This document shows, piece by piece, positions 1 through 10,286 of a stretch of DNA of 64,000 nt. The notes beneath the pieces were generated by a model. It saw nothing but the letters and a program-made list of their open reading frames with translations. It searched no databases and was not told the origin of the DNA. Origin of the DNA: Gari tellinella. Its lineage: Eukaryota; Mollusca; Bivalvia; Cardiida; Psammobiidae. Made by a program: the position numbers and the translations under genes. The DNA is taken from contig OV277856.1 in assembly GCA_922989275.2 (NCBI GenBank), positions 55,065,358 through 55,129,357 of the forward strand, read 5' to 3'. Within the stretch, counting starts at the first letter, position 1. Each line of letters begins with the position of its first letter.

Positions 1-194
1 TGATTAATCCAAACACCACTAATTGGGAGACTTGCGTTTTTCTAAAGAACAAAGTCTTATTAGTATTTGAAATCCTGCCTTATGATACCCGCCGTGAAAA
101 AATGCAAACAATGGGCTTATGCATCTTCAAAATACAATATCACAATTTCACACAGTGACCTGACATTGATCTGTCACTTCCTGTAGCTGGTTAC

Positions 195-304
195 CTGTTT
201 TATGGTGACAGCTGGTTTCCAGTCTTTTTCCTCATCAAGTAAGGAGAGGCACACAGTTCCAGATGGGTAAACATTAGGGTGGAAAAGAGGTGGTTCAAAC
301 TTGC
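195..304 (-). CDS. UBE2I: UBE2I (UBC9) coding exon 4, residues 75-111, catalytic exon
   Basis: Read on the minus strand, this exon follows the acceptor CTTCAG and ends at the donor GTAACC. It completes the split Cys75 codon and encodes 36 more residues, [18 protein letters not shown] then [21 protein letters not shown] at residues 83-85 and Cys93 fall at the same numbers as in animal UBC9. UBC9 takes SUMO as a Cys93 thioester from the SAE1/UBA2 E1 and passes it to target lysines, mainly in the nucleus. Phase matches exon 3 exactly. The remaining ~47 C-terminal residues are not found in bases 1-194 and must lie beyond the window edge. Confidence 0.97.
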
Positions 305-330
305 CTGAAGTAGATGTCAGTGAATCACAA

Positions 331-582
331 TTAACCCTTTACCACATAGCCTATTTCTAGTATTGAAGATAGGTGACCACTTAAAGTAGGTTGAAAGTTA
401 AGCAGAATGCGCCTTAAGGCGCATTCTGCTTTACTTTCCGCCTGCTTTAAGCTACCATCTGCTAACATATAGAAACTATTTCTTAATACATGTAATATTC
501 ATGATTGTAAAAGTGGAACTATTCATCAGTGGAGGAATAAATGAAAGGCGCAAAAAGCCGTATTTATGGGGTAATGGGATAA
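331..582 (+). mobile_element. Family A MITE, copy A1 (core I hairpin)
   Basis: The copy starts at TTAA followed by CCCTTTACCACATAG and ends in ATGGGGTAATGGGATAA. Its centre is a perfect hairpin around GCAGAATGCGCC/GGCGCATTCTGC at about 405-432, flanked by imperfect arms (AGTAGGTTGAAAG and CCGCCTGCTTTAAG). TTAA target sites and CCC-starting ends suggest a piggyBac-type transposase supplied elsewhere. It lies in a UBE2I intron. The remaining intron sequence, 583-997, shows no recognised feature. Confidence 0.8.
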
Positions 583-997
583 CAATTTCTCGGAGATGTG
601 GCTGCGTTTCCAAGACATATGACCCTACCCCACTAGCTGCATGAACCGTATATGGGAAATATTACAGTAAGTTCAACTCGCCATATTTCTTTGAATAGTT
701 GAAGGCAATTTGAAGCATATCAACATCATGACCACAGGTTATCAGTGGTCTATGTGCGAACAATATGAAACATCCTGTATAATTATAAGATTGAAGCTTG
801 AAAACTGTAGGAGCAGTTAGACGGACAAAGTTTGTACCATATATTTGGACGGAAGAACAAACAGATGGAGGAATGAACAAACGAATGGAAAAAGACAGGT
901 AAAAGCTGACATATTATCATGTGAGCTACTAGATAAATCCAAACAATCTCTTCACTTTTCAAAAAAGAACATCAAAGTAAAAAGTACAAGTACTCAC

Positions 998-1070
998 ATT
1001 TAGGAGGTGAACTGGGATAATCATCCTTGAAGAGCATTCGCACTTTGTACAAACCACCTTCCCAAGTTGT
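998..1070 (-). CDS. UBE2I: UBE2I coding exon 3, residues 51-75
   Basis: On the minus strand, acceptor TTTTAG precedes ACAACTTGGGAAGG and donor GTGAGT follows AAAT. The exon encodes [24 protein letters not shown] plus the first base of Cys75 (T|GC). This is the E2-fold beta strands before the active site. The WEGG...[12 protein letters not shown] block is near-invariant in UBC9. Residue 52 is Thr where the animal family normally has Pro (TPWEGG). Confidence 0.97.
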
Positions 1071-1142
1071 CTAAAATAAAATAGAGAGAATCATTGTAAG
1101 TCCTACTGTCAAACCTTGATAACTCTTTAATACTAGAACAGA

Positions 1143-1331
1143 ACTCCTGATAAGAGGGATCAAACTGAACAAAATCAACATTTTCTCACTCATGTGGGCA
1201 CCAAATCCTATGGTGTTACTACTCTTAAGAATGGCCTCAAAGAGACCATTCTAATGAGTAGTGACATCATAGGGTTTAATTCAGAAATAAAGATTTTAGT
1301 TTTTGAAATACTCCCCTTATCTGGAGCTCTG
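1143..1331. mobile_element. Family G MITE, copy G1
   Basis: Inverted ends read CTCCTGATAAGAGGGA on the left and TCCCCTTATCTGGAG on the right. The interior holds ATTCTAATGAGTAGTGACAT and a small hairpin near 1225-1255 (GAATGGCCTC/GAGACCATTC). Related copies lie at 1887-2061, 32697-32861 and 33187-33348. The superfamily cannot be assigned from the ends alone. Confidence 0.65.
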
Positions 1332-1452
1332 AGAAGAACAGCCGCTAAATGTGACAATTACTCAGCTATGCTCATAAAACACTTTAAAAGATGGTCAGAG
1401 CAAGGTAACAAATCTCGCTGGCGAAACATTTTGAAACTTAATAGAAGAGTCT

Positions 1453-1850
1453 GAGGTCAAGCTTACAGGGTTCAAACTTTTTTCGTGCATGGAAAAGTCT
1501 TGTCCATAATACACATGCGTACCAAAGTACGAAATCAATAGATTCAATACATCAAGGGACATACCGGTAGGGAGTTATAAGCATTTTTCGAAATATAAAC
1601 ACAGATTTTGAAACCTGTTATTTATTTTATAAGCATTTTTCGAATTCTTAACACATATTTAGAAACCTGTTATAAACATTTTTCGAATCCTAAACACAGA
1701 TTTAGAAACCGGAACATGGGCACTAAGTTCAAGGTCACTGGGGTCAATTTTTCTATGTGCATGGAAATATTTTGTCCATACACACAGGCAAACCAAAAAT
1801 GAAAGCAATTATTGAATATCTCAATGCAGTCAAGGGACAAAGAAGTTGAG
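1453..1850 (-). repeat. Family Y repeat, reverse copy with 3 short tandem units
   Basis: Bases 1575-1720 contain three ~50-bp units with CATTTTTCGAA and ACACAGATTTAGAAACC. On the minus strand these match the GTTTAGGTTTCGAAAAATG unit of the 21.4-22.1 kb array. CATGGAAA...TTGTCCATA and CAAGGGACA blocks also match in reverse. This is a dispersed copy of the same family (also at 58.55 kb). Confidence 0.6.
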
Positions 1851-1886
1851 CTTTTTCTTTAAATTGTTTACACCTTTCGCGACAAC

Positions 1887-2061
1887 AAGAGCTCCCAGAT
1901 AAGGGGAGTTTTTCAAAAACTAAAATCTTTATGTCTGAATTAAACCCTATTGTGTCACTACTCATTAGAATTGTCTCTTGGAGTAGTAACAACATAGGAG
2001 TTGGTGCCCACATAATGAGAAAATGTTGATCTTGTTCAGTTTACTCCATGGTATCTGGAGC
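1887..2061. mobile_element. Family G MITE, copy G2
   Basis: The ends GCTCCCAGATAAGGGGAGT and GGTATCTGGAGCTC are inverted. The interior carries the family words CTAAAATCTTTATG and CTCATTAGAATTGTC and is opposite in orientation to G1. Confidence 0.6.
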
Positions 2062-2105
2062 TCTGGACGACACCAACAACTATGACCGGGCTCATCTAGT
2101 ACTTA

Positions 2106-2347
2106 CAGTGGAGAATCTGTTATTCTTTCCCGTTTAAACACAAACGTACGCAAACGCAAAGCACTAAAACATAGAAAAGAACAACTTTTGGACAATTCTG
2201 ATATTTCATGTTTATCATGGTGGCAAACAGTTTGGAGCCTGATCAGACGCCGGGTTACCCGGCGTCTGATCTGGCTCCAAACTGTTTGCACTGGAAATAA
2301 TAGTTTTAGCGTAAACGCGTTTATTGGGAATAACAGATTCTCCACTG
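2106..2347. mobile_element. Family F MITE, copy F1 (core II hairpin)
   Basis: TA target sites (2104-2105 and 2348-2349) flank perfect ends CAGTGGAGAATCTGTTATTC. The centre is a hairpin GCAAACAGTTTGGAGCC / GGCTCCAAACTGTTTGC with CAGACGCCGG arms at ~2224-2289. TA duplication and CAG ends fit the Tc1/mariner-pogo type. Near-identical copy at 36688-36927, which also differs in both arms' surroundings. Confidence 0.85.
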
Positions 2348-2501
2348 TATGAACACATGTTTACAAGTCGGAGAATCAATAATCAACTCTGGAAAATAGT
2401 TTTGATCTGGATCAGATTGGAATGCAGTATGATCACTGTAACTACTTTATAAAGCAGGGAGGCAAGCTATAGATGGACTAGACTTAATTGTAAACACCTA
2501 C

Positions 2502-2585
2502 CGTTTTCTTGCCTGGTATACCACATTCCCAGTTCATCAGATTTAATGTTCCATCAACGTTCTTCATGGGTTTGGCAACAAAACC
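2502..2585 (-). CDS. UBE2I: UBE2I coding exon 2, residues 23-50
   Basis: On the minus strand, acceptor TTTGCAG and donor GTAGGTG bound 28 codons: [16 protein letters not shown] then [24 protein letters not shown] is diagnostic for UBC9 and separates it from ubiquitin E2s. Both boundaries are phase 0, as in vertebrate UBE2I. Confidence 0.97.
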
Positions 2586-2814
2586 CTGCAAAGAGTAAAA
2601 CATGCAATAAGTTACAATATCCAGCCACCACTGAATGGAGAACCCTAATGACCTGTCACCTTAACCAATTACTCCATTGAGTTAGATATGCTTTTTCATG
2701 CCTTGAATTCTTTCCACCACTGAGGAAAATAGTCACAATTTATCCAGCCATGTATATGTATCCCAAGAATTTTTTCTATATTCTAAAAGTAAGTAGATGG
2801 CACATGTAGCTTAA

Positions 2815-3063
2815 CTCTTTCCTCCCTGAAACTTTAAATGGACAATTCCAGTTTCCATTTTAGACAAGTCCATTTCTGACTTTTAAGGGTTGTTTTTGTC
2901 AATGTTTGGCATTGTGACAAACAGTGAAGACCCTGATCAGAGGGTTCCTTTCGGAGCCCTCTGATCTGGGTCTTCACTGTTTTCATAGGACATGTGTACT
3001 ATTCACATGTACACTGTTTGAAAGCACGCCTATATGCGCCATTGCGGTACTAGGGTTCAAAGA
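2815..3063 (-). mobile_element. Family B MITE, copy B1 (core II hairpin)
   Basis: Flanked by TTAA at 2811-2814 and 3064-3067. Ends are CTCTTTCCTCCCTGAAAC and ACTAGGGTTCAAAGAG. The central hairpin is built on CAGTGAAGACCCTGATCAG and GGGCTCC/GGAGCCC (2929-2982). Inserted into a family A copy. Confidence 0.85.
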
Positions 3064-3147
3064 GTTAAAGCAAGCTGAAATTAAAGAATATACGTTATGG
3101 CCAAGTTATGGTGTTTCCTGCTTTATTTTCAACCTGACCTGCTTTAA

Positions 3148-3272
3148 CCCATTAACTCATAAGCGATTAACAATTATCAGTGCTTATCTCAATGCATGCT
3201 AGTTGAATAAAGTGAGTCAAAATGAGTTAGTATGAGGCTATTGCGCAATGAGTCAAAATGAGTCAGTATGGC
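3148..3272. mobile_element. Family P small TTAA element, copy P1
   Basis: Flanked by TTAA (3144-3147, 3273-3276). It starts CCCATTAACTCATAAGCG and holds two AATGAGTCAAAATGAGT words near its end. It has no long hairpin, unlike its neighbours. A second copy lies at 59068-59208. Confidence 0.65.
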
Positions 3273-3276
3273 TTAA

Positions 3277-3500
3277 CTCATTGAGCCCTATTGACGCATA
3301 TATGCGTCCTTTACCAAATGTGTATCTGTGAAGAGTGCACTTGTCCTATGCAAACAGTGAAGTCCTCGATCAGAGGGCTCCTGAAGGAGTCATTTTGTAA
3401 TTTATTACAAAAAACAACCCTAAATAGGCTAAAATGGATCAGCCTTAATTGCAACATGGAATTGTCCATTGGAAATTTCTGGGGATAATGACTAAATGAG
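3277..3500 (+). mobile_element. Family Q (B-related) MITE, copy Q1
   Basis: TTAA at 3273-3276 and 3501-3504. Starts CTCATTGAGCCCTATTGACG and includes CGCATATATGCG and half of core II (CAAACAGTGAAGTCCTCGATC). The right hairpin arm has been lost. Q2 at 37002-37233 keeps both arms. Confidence 0.7.
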
Positions 3501-3846
3501 TTAAGTGGTCACCTATCATTACTAGAAACAGGCTATGGAGTACATTGAAAGACCAATCTACAGGCCGATTTCTAGTCCTATATATTCCCCCTCCAAACTG
3601 TATTTGTGGGGGTATAACTACGAGATCTATCATCATAAGTAGGCCAGATTAAAATGTTGACAAAATACTAGTGCTGTGAAAACCTTGTACCTAGTATGGA
3701 CAGAGCAAGACCATTTTTGACATAGCCTGCAATCAAAACGGTGCTCTTCAAATGTATATTAGACTGGACATAAATTGTCCAAAGGTTTTAAGGGTGTGGA
3801 AATAGTGGGATTTTTAAAATTTGTTTAACAAGGGGTTATAGAAATA

Positions 3847-4303
3847 CAGTAAAACCTCTCTATTACGACGGACCACTAAATTTTATTAATTATAAGGGTG
3901 TTTACGATAGGTGACCGCTTAAAGCAAGGTGACAGTGAAACAGAAAGCTCCTAAGAGCTTTCTGTTTCACTGTCACTTTGCCCTAAGCTGCCACCTCTCT
4001 ATCAAACAATCAATTAGCATTCGTTTAACCCTTTGAACCCTAGTCCCGCATATAGGCGTCCTTTTCAAACAGTACATGCATGTGAAAAGTGCACTTTTCC
4101 TATGCAAACAGTGAATACCCAGATCAGAGGGCTCCTTACGGAGCCCTCTGATCTGGGTCTTTACTGTTTGTCAAAATGCAAAAATTTGACAAAAACAACC
4201 CTTAAAAGTCAGAAATGGCCTAGACTAAAATGGAAACTTGGATTGTCCATTTGAAGTTATAGGGAGGAAAGAGTTAAGTGGTCGTAATAGCGAGGTTATA
4301 CTG
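3847..4303 (+). mobile_element. Family E pogo-like MITE, copy E1, carrying B2
   Basis: TA sites (3845-3846, 4304-4305) flank CAGTAAAACCTCTCTATTAC and its inverse GTAATAGCGAGGTTATACTG. The centre is core I in its AACAGAAAGCTCC form (about 3907-3992). Element B2 sits in a TTAA near its right end. TA duplication and CAGTAAAACC ends fit pogo/Tigger-type MITEs. Bases 3546-3846 before it show nothing recognised. Confidence 0.85.
4029..4273 (+). mobile_element. Family B MITE, copy B2, nested in E1
   Basis: TTAA at 4025-4028 and 4274-4277. Ends CCCTTTGAACCCTAGTC and GGGAGGAAAGAG. Core II hairpin at 4103-4169 with the GGGCTCCTTACGGAGCCC loop. The uninterrupted E sequence reads across one TTAA, so this is a clean insertion. 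Confidence 0.85.
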
Positions 4304-4343
4304 TAATATCTTAGAGCGATCTTACTGTATTAACTGTACTTAC

Positions 4344-4409
4344 GAATGGGTGGTCTTTGCGCCATGCTTTCCTTTCCTCTGTAAGTCTTGCTAAAGCTAT
4401 ACCAGACAT
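4344..4409 (-). CDS. UBE2I: UBE2I coding exon 1, residues 1-22 (start codon)
   Basis: On the minus strand an acceptor TTTCCAG is followed by AAAATG and 22 codons, [22 protein letters not shown], ending at donor GTAAGT in phase 0. This is the UBC9 N-terminal helix, which contacts SUMO and E1. The acceptor directly before AAAATG shows that at least one 5' UTR exon lies further right. The start is fixed by homology to the family N-terminus MSGIAL. Confidence 0.97.
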
Positions 4410-4560
4410 TTTCTGGAAAGTGAAAGGTAAACAAGTGAATCAACAGAGTGTCTGTACCTCTATCTTGTCTAATTAATTATGATGCACAATTGCTTTTATA
4501 TCATGTCATTTATGATTTATCTGGCAAATCTAGTCTGAAATCAGGTTACAAAACTCATAC

Positions 4561-4754
4561 AACAGAGAAAACATTACTCTTTCCAAATAAATGTGTTGAC
4601 CCTAACACTTTTATTTCCATTGCAAACATTTTGGAGCCAGATCAGACGACGGTAAAAAAACAGTCTAAATTGTTAACAAGGTATTAATTTTATTGCATTA
4701 AGTCTGCGTTTTTGTTTGCGATAAAACAGGAAAAAATAATGTATTCTCTACTGT
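4561..4754 (-). mobile_element. Family F MITE remnant, copy F4
   Basis: A degraded F in reverse: AGAAAACATTACTCTTTCC on the left, TTGCAAACATTTTGGAGCC and CAGATCAGACGACGG (one core II arm only), then TATTCTCTACTGTA on the right. The second hairpin arm is missing. Confidence 0.55.
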
Positions 4755-4759
4755 AGCCA

Positions 4760-5500
4760 AGACATTGCACTTTTACATCAGTCTTCCAGTTCAGTCTTTT
4801 TCTGTAAGTATAATAGAGGCTGAAATTCATTGACTTCCCAAGTGTAAAAAGCCTCTTTTTTTCCAAAAAAATTATTGTCAAGGAATACCTGACCGGAAAT
4901 AAGTTGGGCGGGCTCAGGAGCAATCCCGCTCCTCCCGGGCTTAAAAGTAAAAACATCATGAATTAATGCCTAACAAGACCATATATATACTTTTTAACCA
5001 CTACCAGTCATGTTTATGATGTAACTTGTCATTTTCCCAGCAAGGGTTTACAATTGGTCCGCCACCAAAAACAGTATTTTCCTAGGGAAATTTCATAAAA
5101 GTCGTATTTCTTTGTGTTTACACACTGGTCAGTGATATTTAAATGAGACCGACGGTAAACACGAACTGGAAAAAATTGTGATGCGTGGACCGTAATCTTA
5201 TGGTAAAAGTTCTTTACAAATACAAGCCAGTTAAAAAGTCATTTTTCATTGAAATTACGATCGTGTCGAAGTTTTTCATACTTTTTTTCTTTGTTTGACG
5301 CTCGACGTCTGTCAGTTTTCGTTTTTCCCGGCAATAGCTTCAGCGCAGAATTTTAACGACACCATTTTGGGTTAGAATAATTGCCGGTGGGTTGGACTGA
5401 TTTTCCGGAGGAAATCGTCGGTCCTGGTTAAAATTTGTCAGTCAGGTCCGACGGGAAGTCTGGACACCAACAAACCGGTTGTAATGCTAACTTGAAATCC
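4760..5500. other. UBE2I 5' side; no coding feature; possible 5' exon/promoter zone
   Basis: No ORF with recognisable homology. UBE2I needs an upstream 5' UTR exon. The stretch 5220-5420 has several CpGs (CGATCGTGTCG, GACGCTCGACGTC) and a minus-strand AAAATGGTGTCG word, so it is a candidate, but I cannot identify a donor site with confidence. Confidence 0.25.
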
Positions 5501-5554
5501 TGAGCGCCAAGGAGGGAAGCCATTACTACCAACTTTTGAGTCTTTGGTTTGACC

Positions 5555-5622
5555 TGGTCAGGGATTGAACCCACAACCTCCCACACTGTAAGCAGACACT
5601 CTACCACTCAGCTACGCAGAAC
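5555..5622 (-). repeat. tRNA-derived SINE head
   Basis: On the minus strand a box A-like GTAGCTGAGTGGTAGAG (5602-5618) is followed by a box B GGTTCAATCCC (5561-5571), with tRNA-like spacing. The anticodon region CTTACAG resembles Val, weakly. The surrounding sequence to ~5480 is probably the SINE body. A functional tRNA is unlikely, since the acceptor stem does not close. Confidence 0.7.
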
Positions 5623-5667
5623 TTTAGAATCAAGCCCGCAGGTCTTTTTGGTATTTTCGTAGAAATT

Positions 5668-5760
5668 AACTGGCCATTTCTTTTGACATTAACCTGGCCA
5701 TTTATTGTGACATTAATCTGGCCATTTGGTGTGACATTAACCTGGCCATAAAAAATGACA
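5668..5760 (+). repeat. Short tandem repeat, ~25-bp unit TGACATTAACCTGGCCATTT
   Basis: Four units of ACATTAACCTGGCCATTTNNTG. The same unit recurs at 49708-49757 in two copies, so it is a dispersed minisatellite seed. Confidence 0.8.
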
Positions 5761-6697
5761 TTTTGGTGGCTGACTGGGAAGCTCCCATTTTCCCATTGTT
5801 CTGTCTTGTTTCATGTAATGTTTGTTCTGTGCTAGATGGTAGATAGTTAAATTATGTGTGTGACATTCTCTGCTCTACTTAAATTTACTGTGCTAGATTC
5901 TTGTATAAAAATATAAGAGAAAAGAAATTTTGGGTCGGAAAACTGCATCCACTTAGGAAACAAATGTGACACATTTGCTTTCCTTTCTAAAGGATTTCTT
6001 TCATACTGGTGGTCAAGACTCAAGACTCCCAACCGTTATTTAATACCTTAGATTATCACAATGAAAAACAAAACAAAATGAAATATGCATGCCTTTGTAA
6101 GACTGACTAATAAATCCAATTACTTCTCCTGCTAAATATCAATATACTATAAATTTATCATGATTATCTATTGTTTAAACTTTGATAAAAAGAAGGTAGT
6201 GACTAGGGGTACATGACCGTACCTCTAATATTTGAAATAAGCGGTACGGTCACGTACCCCTAGCGAGCCCTGTGAGGGTTGACTAGGGGTACGTGAGTCA
6301 TTTAAACTATGTAGCAACACATTATTTTGCTTGCAGATACGTTTTATTGATGGTAATATTAATAATCTCTCATTTCTACCTTATCTTGTGGATATTTATT
6401 GGAGAAAAACAAAGAAACTTCGATAAATATTCCCCACCCAACTTGTTCTCATGGCAGCGATGAGAATAGATGTATTCCGCATATATGTATAGGGTTAATT
6501 ATCGACAGATACGCCCGATATATGAAAATCCGTGACCAATGTTAAGTTTTTTTCTGAAAAATTTGATGCAAAGGTAACTTAATATAATAAGCTTGATGGA
6601 AATTACTGCTGATGTAGCTTCCTAACTTAGCGTTGAATATAAAGTGGTAGATCTAAGAAAATAAAAACTGTCGAAGCTTCGGCTCCCATCGATTTAT

Positions 6698-6821
6698 AGT
6701 CAAAACGCCCCCAAGTCAAAACGCTCCCAAGTCAGAATGCCCCCATTTTGGTCAAAACGCCCCCATATGCTACTAGTCAAAACGCCCCCCACTGTTTTTT
6801 CAGAACGCCCCCAAACCAAAA
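6698..6821 (-). repeat. Element X left array: GTCAAAACGCCCCCA units
   Basis: Five to six imperfect units of AGTCAAAACGCCCCCA, 17-26 bp apart. They are the inverse of the array at 9869-9962. The pair may be the minisatellite-like ends of a ~3.3-kb foldback element. Confidence 0.65.
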
Positions 6822-7535
6822 CGAGTTGAATCTACTACATATAGGCATTTATATAATGTTTTATAGTATTTTACTCAAAGTTTATGACCATATTAAAGTA
6901 TTTTTATCATTTATTCCCCAAAAGATCGAACATATATACCTGTCATAATCCTTATGTACCACATCTGGACATCACCCCCTAAAAAAGAAGTTGCGTGGCC
7001 CCGAACCCAAAACGAGTTGGACTTACTACATATAGGCATTTATTTCCAATTTATAGTATATCTTATCATTTATTCCCAAATAAATCATATATGTAGACAT
7101 TTATACAAGTAACATAACTTATTAAACAAAATTTCCTCTCTAGCCAACTAACAGGAGACACACCTTTTGTATTCACGTAATGAGTTTGCACACGTGTCGC
7201 TAATAGCATGTGCTTAAGAACTGTCACCCAATGAAGCGTGTCTGACGGTTTTAATGTTGTTTATTATTTATTTTTATCTCATAAATGGCCATAATGTACA
7301 ATCATATGATGAAAAAATGCACTGGCCCTCTATACAACAGAGTTATAGGAGAGTCAGACTATATAGAACTGTAGAGATATATATCAAGTTTCAACTACTC
7401 AACTTATATTATTAAATATTATTGTTATATCACATGAATAGCTTCAACTCTTAACCTGATGATCACTCACTGTAAATTTGTACGATTAAAAGTGAAGCAG
7501 GGGTCATTATTCAAATTTAATATTTACGGCATTCC

Positions 7536-8610
7536 CAGTGCCCCAGATAAGAAATTGGTAAATAGGGTACTTCACTCCTCTCTTTCAAATTAATAGAGTG
7601 AAATGAAAATTAATAGAGTACCGGCTGATTTTCGTAACTCTTGTCGCTGAAAAAAGCTCTTACAAAGTGAAAATTGTGGTATTCTTAAGTATTAATAAGC
7701 ATCCATTAATCTTATTATATAAAGGTATGCCGTTTATATATAGAAAAGAAAAAACTATACTGGAATATTGTAAATGGAACTTCATGTAATGCTGGTCTTG
7801 TAAAATTCAACTGCAGACATAACACTCACTGTTGTTTGTAAGTGATGTTTAGATATTTAAATCTGTAGCTAGTCTAACAGTTTAATACAGGCAATTATCT
7901 AACAATTAACTTTTCAATTTTCAGCATTCATCAGTCCTTGCCTCTGCATTTAGTCTCCTGCCTACACATTGTTATACTTAAATTTAGTGCAGTATACACG
8001 TTTTCGCTGATTTCCGTGTATATCTTACCAGGGGGGAGGTTTTTTTTCACTGCTAAAATGCCTCTTCTTGCACACGAACACTGTGCGTAAATTGTTTTAC
8101 TCTGCTCGTGATTCTGATTTATCCACCGCCGATCGAACTATAATAGTAGCTTTACTATACTGGCTTAGGAAATCTTCGATTCCGATTGAAAATAACATAA
8201 AAATGTTGGTTTTAAAAGCCCAAATGGACATTTTACTAACACTTTCGGTCGCAGCGCGACATTTTAACAGAAACCGCGAAAACTAGTGTCAATTAGACTA
8301 GTTGAACAAGTTATCGAGGCGCTTATGGAGATAAAGAGCAGAAAAACAAACATTCGGAATGCCTCATCTATTTCCGCATTGCGCCTAGCAAAAAAGATGT
8401 TGCAATCAGTAACGATTTTCGAAGAAAATGAAACTGGAAGCCGTTAGCGAAATCAGCTTAGATTGGGTTTTTTGTACGCATCTACGGTAATATGGTAGCG
8501 TATTTCATAAAAAGCTTGCGTAATTGATACGCACTGAATTGATTTTCAAAGCGTATTTGGCTATCTTTAATGCGTAAAATACGCCGATACGCAGCTTATC
8601 TGGGGCACTG
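7536..8610. mobile_element. Element V: 1.07-kb hAT-like element
   Basis: Ends CAGTGCCCCAGATAAG and CTTATCTGGGGCACTG are perfect 16-bp inverted repeats. Flanks GCATTCC and TCATTCC suggest an imperfect target duplication. Sub-terminal GCGTAT/ATACGC words repeat near the right end. A 72-codon ORF at 8068-8286 has no recognised homology. CAGTG ends fit hAT. Bases 6830-7535 outside it are AT-rich without recognised features. Confidence 0.65.
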
Positions 8611-8635
8611 TCATTCCTATATTTACTTATTAAAC

Positions 8636-8755
8636 CTCTTCACTGCCGTTTCCCGAGTGCCATTTTTAATTGTAAACATCTTGGATCCTGGCCAGACGCA
8701 ATCATAGCATTTGTTCAGGATCCAAAATGTGTGACACTATATAAAAGTCTAATTA
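8636..8755. repeat. Family N remnant with half of core II
   Basis: CCTCTTCACTGCCGTTTCCCG is followed by AACATCTTGGATCCTGGCC and CAGGATCCAAAATGTGTGACA, a decayed core II hairpin. Confidence 0.45.
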
Positions 8756-9188
8756 CCTGAAATTGAGAAATAAAAGCAGAAACCAATTGTTTCAAAGGAA
8801 CGACACCTGTCCTGATATCAATGATTGTTTTTGAAGGAATAAACACTCATGTACTGGTCTCACACTTCACACCTTTGGCAATCACTTCAGCACTTCGGCA
8901 AACACGTGGCGATAATAAACAGCACACATAAAGTATACGGTTGTTAAAAAATGAAGTTATAAATTATGCAGATGGAATCTATCCTGGTCCACCCAATTAC
9001 CGGTGATCTAAGGATTCGTCTGACTATTACTTATCAAATAATATGGGTTTTAACTCAAAGGGTTATTAAACGTATAAAGTAAACATTTTTTTTATGATTT
9101 TCAGCTTCAATATATAAGTACACCCATAATTTGACATAAAATAATCATGGTCAACTGTAGCGAGTGCGCCGCCATGTTTGTTTGGCTA

Positions 9189-9581
9189 CTCGTCCTATTA
9201 TCGGTGATCAGGTAAAATGACACCCTGAATATTTTTCAGGTATCGGCTGGAACTTCTTTCGAATATTATTAGCAAGGCTGTCTGTAAACACAATATTTAA
9301 CTGAAATATTGTAATATTTTCCGTCACATTTTTTCACAGTAGGTGCAGTGGAATATGTCACCTCTGCAAGGCACTCGAATTTTTTAAATATATGGGGAGA
9401 AAATGATTTTTTCTTGTGGAATTCATTACAAATGCACATTTTCCCTCAGAAAAGACATTTTTTGCTTTATACACAATAGTCATTAGTAGCAGCCGAAAGA
9501 TAGACGGAAGTTACGATCTTACACATGCGCGTAGCGGCGCTATGCGGAATACTCGGAAATCACCGGTAATAGGATGTCCAC
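9189..9581. mobile_element. Small inverted-repeat element near 9.2-9.6 kb
   Basis: GTCCTATTATCGGTGATCAG on the left and ATCACCGGTAATAGGATG on the right are inverted. A lone end-like AATTACCGGTGATC is at 8996. No ORF. Confidence 0.45.
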
Positions 9582-9868
9582 GGTAAACGGGTCAATAGCG
9601 ATAACCCTTTACCTGTTTCTATTTTTAAAGATCAGGTGACTACTTTATATTCGTTTGCTGTAAATGTATATCAGCAAGTGAACATCTAATTTTATTGCAG
9701 TAAATACTCAAGTATTTATTAATGGCTAACAATGTCCGGGAAATTGAAATCACCTGTAATAAATATATGAAAATAACAATTATAGATTAAAATTCATATA
9801 TAAATAATAAAGCAAATAAAAGTTCATAATTATATATTTTATATACCATATACAACAAGATATATAAA

Positions 9869-9962
9869 TGGGGGCGTTTTGACTACGGTTTGGAGGCGTT
9901 TTGACCAATTGTGGAGGCGTTTTGACCAATTTGGGGGCGTTTTGACCATGGGGCGTTTTGAC
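9869..9962 (+). repeat. Element X right array: GGGGGCGTTTTGAC units
   Basis: Five units of GGNGGCGTTTTGACC spaced 17-26 bp, inverse to the left array at 6698-6821. The inner flanks are AT-rich but show only weak inverted similarity. Confidence 0.65.
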
Positions 9963-10286
9963 CTGCAACCCTCCCATCAAGTATCGAAACATGTAAATAC
10001 CGATGTAAGTTTGCTGGTTAATGACCTACACAAATCAACTCGAAAAACACATTTGACAATTTCAAGATCGCAATTAAACAGTGCAATTATTCTAAACAAA
10101 GCTGGTATAGGATATTTATACATGTTTGTAAAAATGTGTGAACGTGCTTTATTCATAGGTATAGTATTCGCTGCCGTGAAAAAAAAAATTGAATGAAGTT
10201 TCTTTGTTTTTCTGTGTTAAACAGTCAGAATAGATGGTTGAAATGATATATTATTAACATTAGCATCGATATTAACGTATCTGCAG

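Larger units (their letters stand above)
2660..3545 (-). mobile_element. Family A MITE split by three later insertions (B1, P1, Q1)
   Basis: A reverse A copy starts near TTAACCAATTACTCC. It runs to GATGGCACATGTAGC, where B1 sits in its TTAA. It resumes as AGCAAGCTGAAATTAAAG and the right core arm CTGCTTTATTTTCAACC, is broken again at TTAA by P1 and then Q1, and ends after AAGTGGTCACCTATC near GGCTATGGAGTA. The order of insertion is readable because each later element lies inside a TTAA of the earlier one. Confidence 0.65.
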
